Origin: Garcia nutans
Lineage: Eukaryota > Streptophyta > Magnoliopsida > Malpighiales > Euphorbiaceae
Assembly (NCBI GenBank): GCA_947685225.1
Contig: CANTUV010000053.1
Span: 7,611,501-7,675,500, forward strand
Direction: 5' to 3'
Length of the DNA stretch: 64,000 nucleotides
Shown here: positions 20,133-31,985 of the stretch, in pieces
How positions within the stretch are numbered: position 1 is the first letter of the stretch
Layout: each line of letters opens with the position of its first letter
The notes under the pieces: generated by a model
Told to the model about the DNA's origin: nothing
Seen by the model: the letters and a program-made list of their open reading frames with translations, nothing else
Databases searched by the model: none
Translations under genes and position numbers: made by a program

Positions 20133-22250
20133 TGTATACCCTTAATTTTGGCACGGATTAGGTTTAAGAAGCTTACCTTGTTTTGTTATAATTTTAAAGA
20201 ACCTAAACCTAATTTTAAAGCATAAATATTAAAGGGTGCAACTCATAAAAGCAAAAATTAAATTGCAAAACACGTCCGGTCTGAAAATAAATTAAAAATT
20301 AGGGTTTGGTTTGAGTCAAAACAGGTTAAAATCAACATGAGCATGGCTCATATCGATTTGGACCTTTCGAATCGATATGAGTTGGCTCCATATCGATTTG
20401 GACCCTCCAAATCCAAATTCTGACCAGTAATTTAATTTCTTATTTAGATTGTTTGCCGTGATTAATTAGGATTATACATAGAAAGACCTCTATAAATAAG
20501 GATCAAAGGCAACCAAATTAGGGGAGGAAAATTTTTGGCAGTAGCTTGGAAATTGGAAAACCAAATCAATTAAGGAAAAGTAATAAATTCAATTCAATTG
20601 ATTTTTAAAGGAGCAGCATCATGATTTAAGCAATTGAAAGGCAAAAAAGGTTTGTCTTTGGAGCTAGTTCATCCAAGAAGAATTATTTTTGGAGGAATCA
20701 TCAAAAGAAGGTATGTGTTAATTGATTTTCTTTAATTATTTTTACACAGTAGCTAAAATTAGGAATTTGTGTTATTCAAAATTAAAAACCTTTGAACTTT
20801 AATTTATTTTTTTAAAAGTTAAAAACATTAATCCGTTGCTTTATTTCCCAAAGAATTTAAAGTTATTAGTTTTATTTCTTCAAAACCCCAAAACCAAAAT
20901 TTGTTTTCTAAATTTATAAAATCTTAAAACATGTTCTGTTTCTCACAAAAAAAAAACCCTAAAAACACTTTTTCGAATTAAATAAATCTTTTCTATGTAT
21001 AAAAACTTTAATTTGTTTGGTTTATTTTCATAAAATCACATAAAAGTATCAAATTGATTTTTAATCCTAAAAGTTCCATGCATCACCATGACCCTAAATT
21101 CTAAAAATACTAAACCCAAATTCAACTTCCAAAATTCAAAATAATAAACTTTAAACACTTTAAAACCTTAAACCCTAACTTTTTTCTAAGCTTTAATCCT
21201 TTAAAACATTAAAAACCATAAAACCATAAATATTTTAAATTTACACAGTAGCTTGAAATTATCATTTAAAACCATGAATCAAAAGTATTTTGAAGTGTCT
21301 AAAACCCTAGTTTCATGATTTCACCATTCAAACCTTAATTTGTTTAATCAAAGTGTCTTACCAACCTTTTAAAAACATAAAATCTTTAATCTATTTTAAT
21401 TCTATAAAAGTCACAGTAGCTTAAATTCATGAAATTTCCAAAACCTTAACACATGAGATAAAGAGCCCTAAATGGAAATAGTAGCTATAATTTGGACTTT
21501 TTATTTGCTTTATTCAATTCCATTCTTGATTATACTTTGATTTATCTCTTATGCTTTAATTTATTTAATTTCAATACTTGATTTATTTAATTTATCATGG
21601 ATGGATGTTTATTTTATATTTTGATTAATATCTTTGATGAATGATTTATTTATGATGAATGATTATTTACTTTTATCAATTAATTTGGATTTCCAAAAGT
21701 TGTAAGAGGTATGTTTCCACTTGGTGGGTACCTCATTAGTTAAACATCATGTAATTTAATTTGCTTTTCTATTTTAGAACCTCTGTAAAGGGCATGTTTC
21801 TACCTTTTGTTGGGTGTCCTATTTAGGCATGTGATGTAAGGACATGTTTCCATCCTTGGATGGGTGTCCATTTATTTGCTTTGTTTGGACATTGCTTTGA
21901 TTTTAATATAATGATGCATTCTTTTTATTGTGTGTAGTATGGATAATATTGTTATATTTAAGAATTTTATAATATTAAGACCTGTAAAGGAGGCCGGTTC
22001 CAATGAACCGGGCGTTGGGGGGTGCTAGGCCATTTCTCCTTCCCCACACGTACCCAACTTTTCGAACCCATTAGGGGGTTGGGGATTCCTTAGGAATCGA
22101 GTCATCCACCCCTTTCTTTTTCCGACCTGTCTGGGTGGTGACTACATTTTTCTCCGGACTTAGGTCCATGTTCTCTAAGGCCCCAAGCCTAAACAGTGCC
22201 GAAGTCTCAAGAACCATTCCACGGAGAGTGGGGGCAAAAATCCCCACTGA
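20133..22250 (+). mobile_element. Ogre/Tat-like LTR, nearly complete
   Basis: It starts TGTATACCCTTAATTTTGGC, equivalent to the TGTAGACCCTTGATTTTGGC start seen reversed at 63058. It contains a TATCGATTTGG foldback stretch (about 20350-20410), many AAACCCTAA-type motifs, three GGCATGTTTCCA units (about 21705-21870) and the CCGGTTC-CAAT-GAACCGG hairpin near 21993. The end is AAAATCCCCACT, where it joins an oppositely oriented leader rather than its own primer site. The short open frame on the minus strand at 22071-22268 recurs in other LTR copies but is not a credible gene. Confidence 0.75.
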
Positions 22251-23133
22251 GTCTATTTTCCTAAGCATATGGTCAGCATAACATCAACATGGGATGCTTT
22301 GTTATTGAAATATCCACTCAGAAAAATTAACTAATAGCCTTAATCCATTGGGTCAACTAGAAAATAGCCTTTATGTTATATTACAGAATAAAACTAAATT
22401 AAAGGGTTTATCATAAATAGAGTTCTTAGATGGAAAAGCAACTAATGATTTATGCCACAGATAAGCCCATGATTAACAAACTGGTATAAATTAGGCCCAC
22501 AATTGATTTAGTATTTCATAATTGACTTAACTAGTTGTTAGCCCATTTTAAAAACATGTTTTTTTTTAAAATATTTTCAAAGCCCATTGCAAAAAAATTT
22601 ATTTCAAAAAGTGAGCTTTGTGCTTGGGTTAGAAAATAGTCTTTGTCCTATAAAAAGGTTTTATGCCTAAAGCCCATCTTGAAAAGTTTGAATATGACTT
22701 GGACTTTTGGGCCTAAAATACTTTTGGACTTATACCACAATTAGGTCATATTAGGAAAGAACAAACCAAATAAGCCATAGCTCTAACCAAGATATGTCAA
22801 TCATAGTCAAATAGCAAGCAATTAGGGTGACCCTAAGGAAAATTATTAGGCCAACTATATGGGCTTTAGTATTTTGGTTGAAAAGCATAGGTTCTCATAA
22901 CAAGTATAAACCAAAGGTATAAGACTATGAGTGGTTATGTGATACTGGATCTCCGTATCATGAATGAAAGTATAGTATCACTCACATACACACAACACGG
23001 GTTCCACAGGGCATCCTAACTCATACACACAATGTAAATCTACGTGATGCTCTGAATAATACCATAATAATAAAGAATAAAATAATATAAAGACTAATGA
23101 AATTAACTTCTCTTATCCTCAGTGGAGTCACCA
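22251..23133 (-). mobile_element. Ogre-like leader and primer-binding site
   Basis: On the minus strand TGGTGACTCCACTGAGGATA (23114-23133) is a primer site of the type used by Ogre/Tat elements (tRNA-Arg by my recollection). The leader that follows matches 39480-40386 in order and spacing (AACATGGGAT, CTATGAGTGGTTATG, TGAAAGTAT blocks). No coding sequence remains; it is cut at 22250. Confidence 0.72.
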
Positions 23134-23134
23134 C

Positions 23135-24166
23135 TGTGAGCGGGAATTATTGCTCCTACTCCAGGTAGAATGGTTCTTGCGACTTCGACACTGTTAGACT
23201 ATGAGCCTTAGAGAACACAAGCCTAAACCTAGAGAATTTGGAGTCGCCGAGCCGGGAAAGAAAAGAAATGGGTGGATGACTTGATTCCTATGGAATCCCA
23301 ACCTCCTAATTGGATTTGGAAAGTTGGGTATGCATGGGGTAGGTGAGAATGACCCAACCCCCTATAGCGCCTGGTTCTTTGGAACCAGCCTCTTTTTTAG
23401 ATCTAAATATTATTAAATTCTTAGGTTATTATGGTATCATTCATATTACATGCAATTTAAGGAAATAAATCATTCATCATATCATTTAAATAAAACAAAC
23501 AAAATAGGCACCCATCGAAGGATGAAAACATGCCCTTACAATATTCGAAGTCCAAAAATACAAACAAGTAAAATGGGACACCCACCATTTGGTGGAAATG
23601 TGTCCCTTATATTAATCCTACCACTTAATTTAAATAAAATAATAGACCAAATAAAACAAGGCACCCACAAAGTGGAAACGTGCCTTTTACATCATTGAAA
23701 TCAAAATGATCAACGCAAAATCATTCAATCATTCATCATAAACAAAATAAAAGTAAATCATCCATTATAAGCATATGATAATAAATCAAATAATGAAATC
23801 CAAAGTTCAATCTTAAGTTAGGCATTAATCATGCAAAGTTAGGGTTTTAGGGTTTATTGGTTCATATTAGGGTTTTTAGGTTTTTGAACATGTAATTGGA
23901 GGTTTTAGGGTTTAATGGTACAAATTAGGGTTTTTAGGTTTTTAAAAGTATAATTAGGGGTTTTAGGGTTTTTAAATTAAAACTATGGATTTTGGGATGA
24001 AAATTAGGGTTTTGTGATTTAGAAACAAAATTAGAGTTCTTTAAATGAAAACTAGGGTTTTAATCTTGAATTAGGGTTTTGGGACTTTTGAATGCAAGAT
24101 TAGGATTTAACATTTAATTTTCGAGCTACTAGAATTAATTTTATAACTTCATAGACACTAGATTTA
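23135..24166 (-). mobile_element. Ogre-like 5' LTR, partial
   Basis: It begins TGTGAGCGGG next to the primer site and mirrors 17474-17956. The GGCATGTTTCCA units lie at about 23510-23690 and a dense TTAGGGTTTTAGGGTTT stretch at about 23838-24085. It is truncated by the CACTA-like end at 24167. Confidence 0.75.
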
Positions 24167-25551
24167 CACTACAAAAATTTAGCAATTTAAAAATAGAAAA
24201 TTCTATTTCTAAAATCAAAAAATCATTTTCTGAATAAATTTAGAAACATATTAGAAACGAAACTTTTTTTTTTTTGAAAAAAAAGCTCATTGCAAATTTA
24301 ATAAAAATGGAAAAAATAATTCATTTCTAAGTTTGAAACCAATTAGAAATGGATTTTTCATTTCTAATTAGAAACAGATTGTCTTTCTGTTTCTAATCTA
24401 TAACCATATGAGAATCGAAAACCCATTTCAAATAAAAACGAATTATTCCATTTCTATTTGCAATGGATTGCAATCCATTTCTATTAAAAACAGAACGTCC
24501 ATTTGTAAATTCAAATCAATGAAGAACAAATTTGTTGATTTTGAAATGAAAATATCCATTTCTATCGGTTGCAAATCCTGACATTTTTAGAAACAAATGT
24601 AGTAATTTAGAAACGAAATGCTCCGTTTCTATATTTTGATTTTTTTGAATTATTTTATTTATATTTTTAATATATTAATATTTATATTTCATTTATATTT
24701 TATAATAGCTATGATATTTATTGTTTCATTGATATTTCTATTTTATTTACATATTTATGATGTTACATATAATTTTTTTTTTTTGGCTTTAAGAATGTAA
24801 GTAGAAACTTGAAAATAAGGAAATTAAATAACAAGAATATAAATGTTAATCATATATATCGACATAACAATCAATATACAAAATATAACAAAAAAAATCA
24901 AAACATACTACAAATCAGGAGTATCATCGTCTATAGTGTCCTAATCAGAAATACATCGTCAAGCGCATGAGAGGATACACAAAATATACCAAAAAAAAAT
25001 ACTCCAAAGCATACTAAAAATCAGGAGTACCATCATCTGCAATGTCCTAATTAGAAATAACATCGTCAAGAGAATGAGAGGATTGAGAAGGCTGGAACTA
25101 TTATTATCGAATCCATACGGGCCAACAACTTGCAATACCTGCACTCGAGCCTCTACTCCCTCTCCTCCAACAGCCCATATAATGGTATGAAGGAAATAAA
25201 TTAGAAAAATTAAATGACCCACTGTCATTATGAAATTACCAATTTGTACATATCCAATTTTTATTCACAAAAATAAATAAATCAGACGTTAAAATGTAAA
25301 ATGTAAAAAATGCATAGCTCATTTTTAATCCACTAATATAGGACCTTGTATCCTTATTTACTCATGAAAATAATAATAATAATAATAAATCACAGAAAGA
25401 GCAGATTCTATTGTTATTATTGTTAAATTAATTCTCTTCAGAAGAGAGGTTGGGATTGATTTAAATAAGAATGATATAAATAAAGAATAATAAGTCAACC
25501 ATCAATTTAAAACTAATATATTATGTGGTAGTTATGTATAATAAGTCAACC
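24167..25551 (+). mobile_element. CACTA-like DNA transposon, left end
   Basis: CACTACAAAAATTT at 24167-24180 has the form of a plant CACTA terminal repeat, preceded by TTA as a possible three-base duplication. It is followed by about 450 bases dense in subterminal TAGAAAC/GTTTCTA motifs in both directions, for example TAGAAACG and CGTTTCTA around 24608-24632. A minus-strand frame at 24959-25228 (89 codons) shows no recognisable domain. No matching right terminus was found. The sequence is interrupted by LARD1 at 25552 and presumably resumes at 35117. Confidence 0.5.
25547..25551. repeat. Target site duplication CAACC, left copy (LARD1)
   Basis: CAACC at 25547-25551 and 35112-35116 flank LARD1 exactly. 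Confidence 0.95.
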
Positions 25552-26412
25552 TGTAACACCCTCATACTCTATATAGGTACTATACATATACCTAGAATAC
25601 ATACAATACGGATATAGAGTGTAAGAATGTCACTTCTAGTTTTAATTTAAAAAATCTTATCCAAGTTCAAACAATACTATCTTTAGATTTTAATAACATT
25701 TAGTAAATCATTATACATATGAATATATGGTTGTGAATAATATAACAAAATTAAACTTTACATGTATGCATCACCTTCTAGTTGGTCTCAGAACACTCTT
25801 ACCCTTCTCGTGGCATAACTGCTTGATTTCCCGATCAACCGCATAATCACCTGCGCGATCACACAACCGCGCTAAGCCCGAGAGCTTAGTAATACAAATA
25901 AATCATATACACATACAATAGAGAAAATCATATTTTCATTTTAACTTATTATGTCATTATTTTCTTACCATGTTTTTCCCTTTTTGGCTATACTTTTCAT
26001 ATATATATACTTCTACTAATGTTTTACCAATATACATATTCATACATTTTATTTCAGTAATTCACAATCCAATGACTTATCAAAGTCTTCATGAAACAAT
26101 ATCCACTATTTCCACATTCATATACATTTCACACATCATATATCATCATATACAATTTACACATCATAACTCATCATTTCACATAGCTTCTCAAGCTATA
26201 CTCATCTTCAATAATTCACTTATGTATTGTATGCATCTCATTCCATAGTTATCACTATATATCACACAACATTAATTTCCTTTCATCATTCACATTAAAA
26301 CAAGGACAAACATATATCGCATTATTCATTTTCATTAATCAGGAATCACATATATATATATATATATACAAACACACACATGGGCCCAAGAACACTAATA
26401 TGCCATTCCACT

Positions 26413-26722
26413 TTCAGAGTTAATGTTTTGGTTTAATTATCACATTTATCATTATCCCAACTAGGCTTCAAGGATTAAGGTTCAACCAAGCTTCAAGGGG
26501 AACAAAGCATGCTAAGTATCAACCCAACTTGGCTTCAAGAACCAATCCAACCTAGCTTCAAGGGTTGTAACATCTCAATTAGGCTTCAAGGACTAGACCC
26601 AACCAAGCTTCAAGGGGAGTAAAACATGTTAAACTTCAACCCAACTTGGCTTCAAGGATCAAGCCCAACCTAACTTCAAGAGATTGTTACTATAGGCATG
26701 CCACCAACAATAAAACTCTGAA
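26413..26722 (-). repeat. Foldback cassette, type B, LARD1 3' LTR
   Basis: TTCAGAGTT and AACTCTGAA bound CTTCAAGG-type units. The other LTR copy is 32841-33150. LARD0 and LARD2 carry type A in this slot. Confidence 0.78.
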
Positions 26723-27249
26723 AATGAATAACATATTAGTCACACAATTCATTTATTATTTCCTTATCAATTTCATTTCCAATTGAATCATCATAGCCAA
26801 TCACAATGGCTTCACATTTTATTTGAATCATCATAGCCAATCACAATGGCTTCATATACCATTTAGATCACCATAGCCAATCACAATGGCTTTATATTTC
26901 ATTTGGATCATCATATCTCAATTCATATCATAGCATTTTATCTTTCACATACACAATCATTTATCCCATATACTACACATTTCATATGTCATCATTATAA
27001 ATCACAAATACATCACATCTTATTTAGTCTCAATTCACATTAGAATATTTCATTATTTACATATTCATAATCAAACACATAAAACATTCATCAAGAATGA
27101 TCATCATTGATATACACATATATAATTTACCTTATTCTTAGATTTGGAATCCTCAACATACATTTATTTCACATACATTTGAAGTATAGATATAATAATA
27201 CCTTTGGAGGATTCAACAAGACAAGAATAATCATTAACTAACAAATTTG

Positions 27250-27600
27250 AGGGACACGGCCAACACCATTTGAGGGACACGGCCAAGCTTGTAGCCGTGT
27301 CTCTCAACCATAATTGGCAGTAGTGAACACGGCCAGGCGACACGGCCGTGTCTCTCAACACAATTTCAGGCAGTAGGTGACACGGCAAGTGACACGGCTA
27401 AGCCAGTGGCCGTGTCTCACAACAAAATCATACAGTCACAGACATGGGCAAGGGACACGGCCGTGTCTCTCCATAAAAATCCGGCAGTGACAAACACGGG
27501 CAGAGAACACGGCTGAGACTGTGATCGTGTCTCTCCAAAATCAAACCAATTCCCTTGACTTGGCCGTGTCTCTCCTTGTTTTTGGCCGTGTCACACATGA
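27250..27600 (-). repeat. GACACGGCC foldback array, LARD1 3' LTR
   Basis: Same unit as in LARD0, with spacers between GACACGGCC and GGCCGTGTC of zero to about ten bases. The second LTR copy is at about 33675-34022. Confidence 0.82.
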
Positions 27601-28224
27601 ATTTAAGCCCCTAACATTTATAAATCCCCTTTGGTTGCACTCAAACACTTCATACATAATATGACACCACACAAATGAACATAATCAATGTCCTAAACAC
27701 ATAATTTACATATTTCTCACATTATTCACCTTGCTAAAACACATCAACCAAACATTCAATTCCTTAACACATTTACAAATGAATATGTGTTAAGTTTCAA
27801 TATCTTATTAATAGATGAATTTAGGTAGTTTACTTACCTTAAGAACCATTCTCAGTCTATTCACTTTACCTTCCAAAAACTCTTCACCACTTAACTTAGA
27901 GCAATCCACTTCCTTCACAACCTAATTCAAATCAAATAAAAAGATACTTGAATATCAATACAAATATTCAATTATCAAACTCATATATTTTATATTTTCA
28001 ACTTCCTTAAACACCAACATACATCACTCATATATCAAATACTCAAATCCCCAATTCATTTAACACTAAATCCTTACTCAATAATTTCAACAATTCATCA
28101 TCATCCTCACAAAAACCTCATCAAATCCAAACTCAAACCATAAAAATCAATGTAAAGGAATGAATACTTACTTGGTTAATATGCCAAATCGTCAATAAAA
28201 ATATTCAATCCTCTCAAAATCATC

Positions 28225-28261
<37 letters not shown>

Positions 28262-28340
28262 ACCAAGCAGAAAAGAAGAAGACGAAGAAGAAGGAGCAGA
28301 AGAAGAAAGAAGGTTCTACTTCTTTCCTTCGTTCTTATCT

Positions 28341-28379
<39 letters not shown>

Positions 28380-28395
28380 TAACAATAACAATAAC

Positions 28396-28432
<37 letters not shown>

Positions 28433-28692
28433 TAAATTTCCACCACATATTCTTTCTTTGACTTTCTTCTTCTCTTTTCTTTTTGTCTTTATTATCATTA
28501 TTATTATTACTTAATTATACAAATATATATACAATTCACTTTCCCTACACCATTTTATATCCCATGTATATATGATGTATATGTATATGTCTTATATATA
28601 TTATCTTTATATTTCCCATATACACATATACATTAAATCCAAATACAACAACAATAACTCCAAAACTCTTAGGGTCTATTTCGGGATATTAC

Positions 28693-31600
28693 AATTCTCT
28701 CCCCCTTAAGTAATTTCGTCCTCGAATTTATCTAACACCATAACAACCCATTCCTAACATAATACAATCTTTAATTTCATATGAAGATAATCATATCTTA
28801 CATTATAATTTATCAAATCACTCAACTTTTACTCTCCCCCTTTAAGTCAATCATAACTCACCATTATCACTCTATTTTTATCTTATAACTTTCTCAACAT
28901 AGCCACCCAGATAGCTCATTACATTCCCAATGAATTTTCTTTATACAATAATCAACTCATCTTATAGTCTATATATATTCCATTCATCTATTACATTCAA
29001 GATATATATATATATATCACTTCATCTCTTTAAAAATAATCTCTTAACTTTACCCTTGGAAATTATTGAATTATATCATACTATTGCTTATCTTGTCATT
29101 ACAATCACTTTTGAAAATTGCCACTTATTAAACCTTAATTGATAACAATCTTTTCATTTTGCTTACACTTCAATCCCTTGCTATCATATTTTTCACTTAA
29201 CATTAATATTAATACAACCTCTGTAAACTTATTTAACAAATAACCAACCTTTTTCTCTTTATATCACTATTTACAATTGATATAATTCAATTCATCAATG
29301 TCCATACATTCATCAAAGTATTACATCATCCACATTATCATGTAAATTTTTATACTATTAGTACAACTATACATATTAAATCTTAATAATGATTTACAAT
29401 CTTAACGCAACTTAGATCATTTGGTTCATCTATCACAAAATATCCACATTTCAATCCTATTCAATTCAAACCAACAAGTAACTTATTTGAACTTATCATT
29501 TGATTTCACATTATATATATATCCTCATTCCATTCAACCAAACTTATATCCAATTCCTGATCTCTTCAGATCCATATTCAGTCAAATTATCATGATAACA
29601 AATCACTCCAAATTATTCTTCAGTATATATATATTTTGTTTTCTATTATCTTATTATCATTTCCACCAATTCTTATGATAATCTCATGTCCTGTTAATTA
29701 TGTATAATTCATTCACTTAAACTTTATACCCATTCACTTTATACCATACACATATTTAGCATAACTTTCAATCACCTTTTTGTAATTTCTCTCTTTTGAA
29801 TCTCTTTTCACATCTCATACCATTGCTATCTTAACAATAAGTGTTATCCACGCTTAACACATTTTCTTAATTCTCTTCTTTTTCCTTACGTTTCATAATT
29901 ATAACCAAATTTCTAACATAAAATCATAAAATACCACTTTACCACATCATAATTATCAATCTCATCAGAACTATACGAGAATCATGTTATCTCAATCCCA
30001 AATCAGAAAATAACAAAATTAATCAACCACAATATACTAAACAAACCATAGGATTATAAAAGATTAAGGGTCATAATTGAAACTTATAAATCCATATGGT
30101 TCCTTTATTATTCTTTTTCCAACCTTTTCAATTACCATACTAAATTGGATCTCAAGAATTTTGTATTCATTTCCAAACCTTGGCTACCTCAAGAGTCAAC
30201 ACATTCCAACTCTGTTATCACCCAATTTGCACTAGATTATTTAATCATCACTAGCTTAATTCATGTTTCAACAATATTATTATTATTATTTTCTTGTATG
30301 AACACATATTCCATCATGTAAACATTACATAATTTCTCTTTTGTCACTTCCTTTCTATTCCATTTACAATCTCTTACAATATACTAATACATAATACTTT
30401 TCCATATGTGGATACTTTGGAAGTCTAAATATTATATGATTATCAAATCTAGTGATCACTATAACAATTTCATTGTCCAATATTACATAAGTCTATTCTT
30501 ACTCTCAATTCCATCATAAAATTCATCTAATTTGTTCAAGTCATAACCTAATCTTTATTAGGTTCACTAATACATACAATATCATTCTCCATATCACTAA
30601 TCCAATAATTGTACCACATATACATCCATAGATCACATTCACAATGTGATGCATATTTCTTACATATCATAATTTAATTCATATTGAAAAACCCAACTCA
30701 TACGTCCTATACATGTATATACTTAATTATATGTTCTTATTTTATTTTCCTTCTTCATACATTCCATACAAACTTAATGTTTATCACTTCCCTTTGAACA
30801 CAATCATTCTCATTTTTTTTTTCAATATGATTTAGAATATTTATCATTACAATAAATATAAATATTCTAACCATAATAACATTTCACATACATCTTAGTC
30901 ACAATCCTAATGTGACATCTCTTTCACTTTTGTCTTTAAAAGCATTTACTATATCTTCATATCCATTTTTATCCTTTTTACTCAAATAACTTAAAATAAC
31001 TCATTTCCACTTACTTACTCACTTTCTTTAAACTTCAAACAAATTCTCATACTATTAATCACATTATTCAATTCACATAGCTCATGTATTAAATATACAT
31101 TAAACTATTAGTATCCAAATAATCTTTATCAAATTCCATTAAAACTTTAACCTTTCAACTTACTACTCCACTTAAACTTCAGTTTACCAAACTAATCTTT
31201 TATTAATATCAACTTTTAAACATTATATATATATATCACAAAGCAACATCAAACATATAATTCTCACAAGTCTTAAGCTCATTTCAAAAATCCACATATC
31301 ACATATTATCACTGTTACCATGAGCTTTCACAATATTCAAACACCTCACATTTCTAACATTGAAATCACAATGTTTACATAAAGAAAAACAACATAAACT
31401 ATACCAATATCATCTCTTTTTCTTTTAAACACAACCTTAGCTTTATATACCCAAATTTTAAATAATCACACCTTGTCTATATTAATCAATTTATTCTATA
31501 TTCTATCATACTCTCTTCCTTTAAATAACATATCTTTCCATATCAACAATCCCACAATATTTCCTCTTTCTAACAAACTAAACATAAACTTTGTCATAAG

Positions 31601-31985
31601 GATATTCAAAACATAAAGGAAAGAGTACATACTCTAATCTTGATTTTATTTTCAACTCATTTTCAACTTTATTTTCCTTAAGTAAATTCCCACTCCTGAA
31701 TTTACCAATTAATCTTGTACAAATTTTCATATCATTTCTTTTTCCAATTATTACTTCCATATAAAATTTTATTCACACACTATCATTCATCTCAAATCGT
31801 TCCAATACATCACAAATCACATAATGCCACGTTCGAGACCAACCTAGATGTGAATGCATATGCATGTATTACAAATTTCATTTCAAAACTTTTCTTTTCA
31901 CTTCTCTTTAAGCTTTTCAAAACTTTCTCTTTTTAATTCTACTTAGGCCGAGAATCTCGAACCTAAGCTCTGATACCAAAATAAT
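28693..31985 (-). mobile_element. LARD1 interior, non-coding
   Basis: 3293 bases lie between the LTRs with no gag, protease, RT, RNase H or integrase signature in any frame; the longest open frames are low-complexity. On the minus strand it has the primer site and leader hairpin at its 5' end (31942-31978) and, at its 3' end, an internal polypurine tract (28829-28844), the pre-PPT palindrome (28711-28727, one base short in one arm) and the terminal tract (28694-28707). LARD2 and the visible part of LARD0 align along the interior, so this is a propagated non-coding body, not one random deletion. Confidence 0.88.
31942..31978 (-). promoter_or_regulatory. Primer-binding site and leader hairpin, LARD1
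   Basis: Minus-strand TGGTATCAGAGC (31967-31978), the tRNA-Met site, leads into a hairpin with arms CTTAGGT/GCCTAAG and CGAGA/TCTCG. Relative to element 1, two pairs changed on both sides (C-G to T-A, T-A to C-G). Confidence 0.85.

Larger units (their letters stand above)
25552..28692 (-). mobile_element. LARD1 3' LTR
   Basis: It reads TGTAACACCCTC to GGGATATTACA (3141 bases) and is nearly identical to 31986-35111 by eye; most differences are scattered single bases and microsatellite length. The twin hairpin is at 25853-25889, the type B cassette at 26413-26722, three tandem ATCATAGCCAATCACAATGG units lie at about 26786-26893, and the GACACGGCC array at about 27250-27600. Confidence 0.93.

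Noticed and set aside
22071..22268. Minus-strand frame in the Ogre-like LTR (relatives at 40237-40542)
   Set aside because: It spans the LTR end or leader, varies in length between copies and has no recognisable motif.
23838..24085. Interstitial telomere from a chromosome fusion
   Set aside because: TTTAGGG copies are interspersed with other sequence and recur in each Ogre-like LTR, so they belong to the LTR.
28693..31985. Hidden envelope-like or other gene in the LARD1 interior
   Set aside because: All frames are short and of low complexity, with no conserved frame shared by LARD1 and LARD2.
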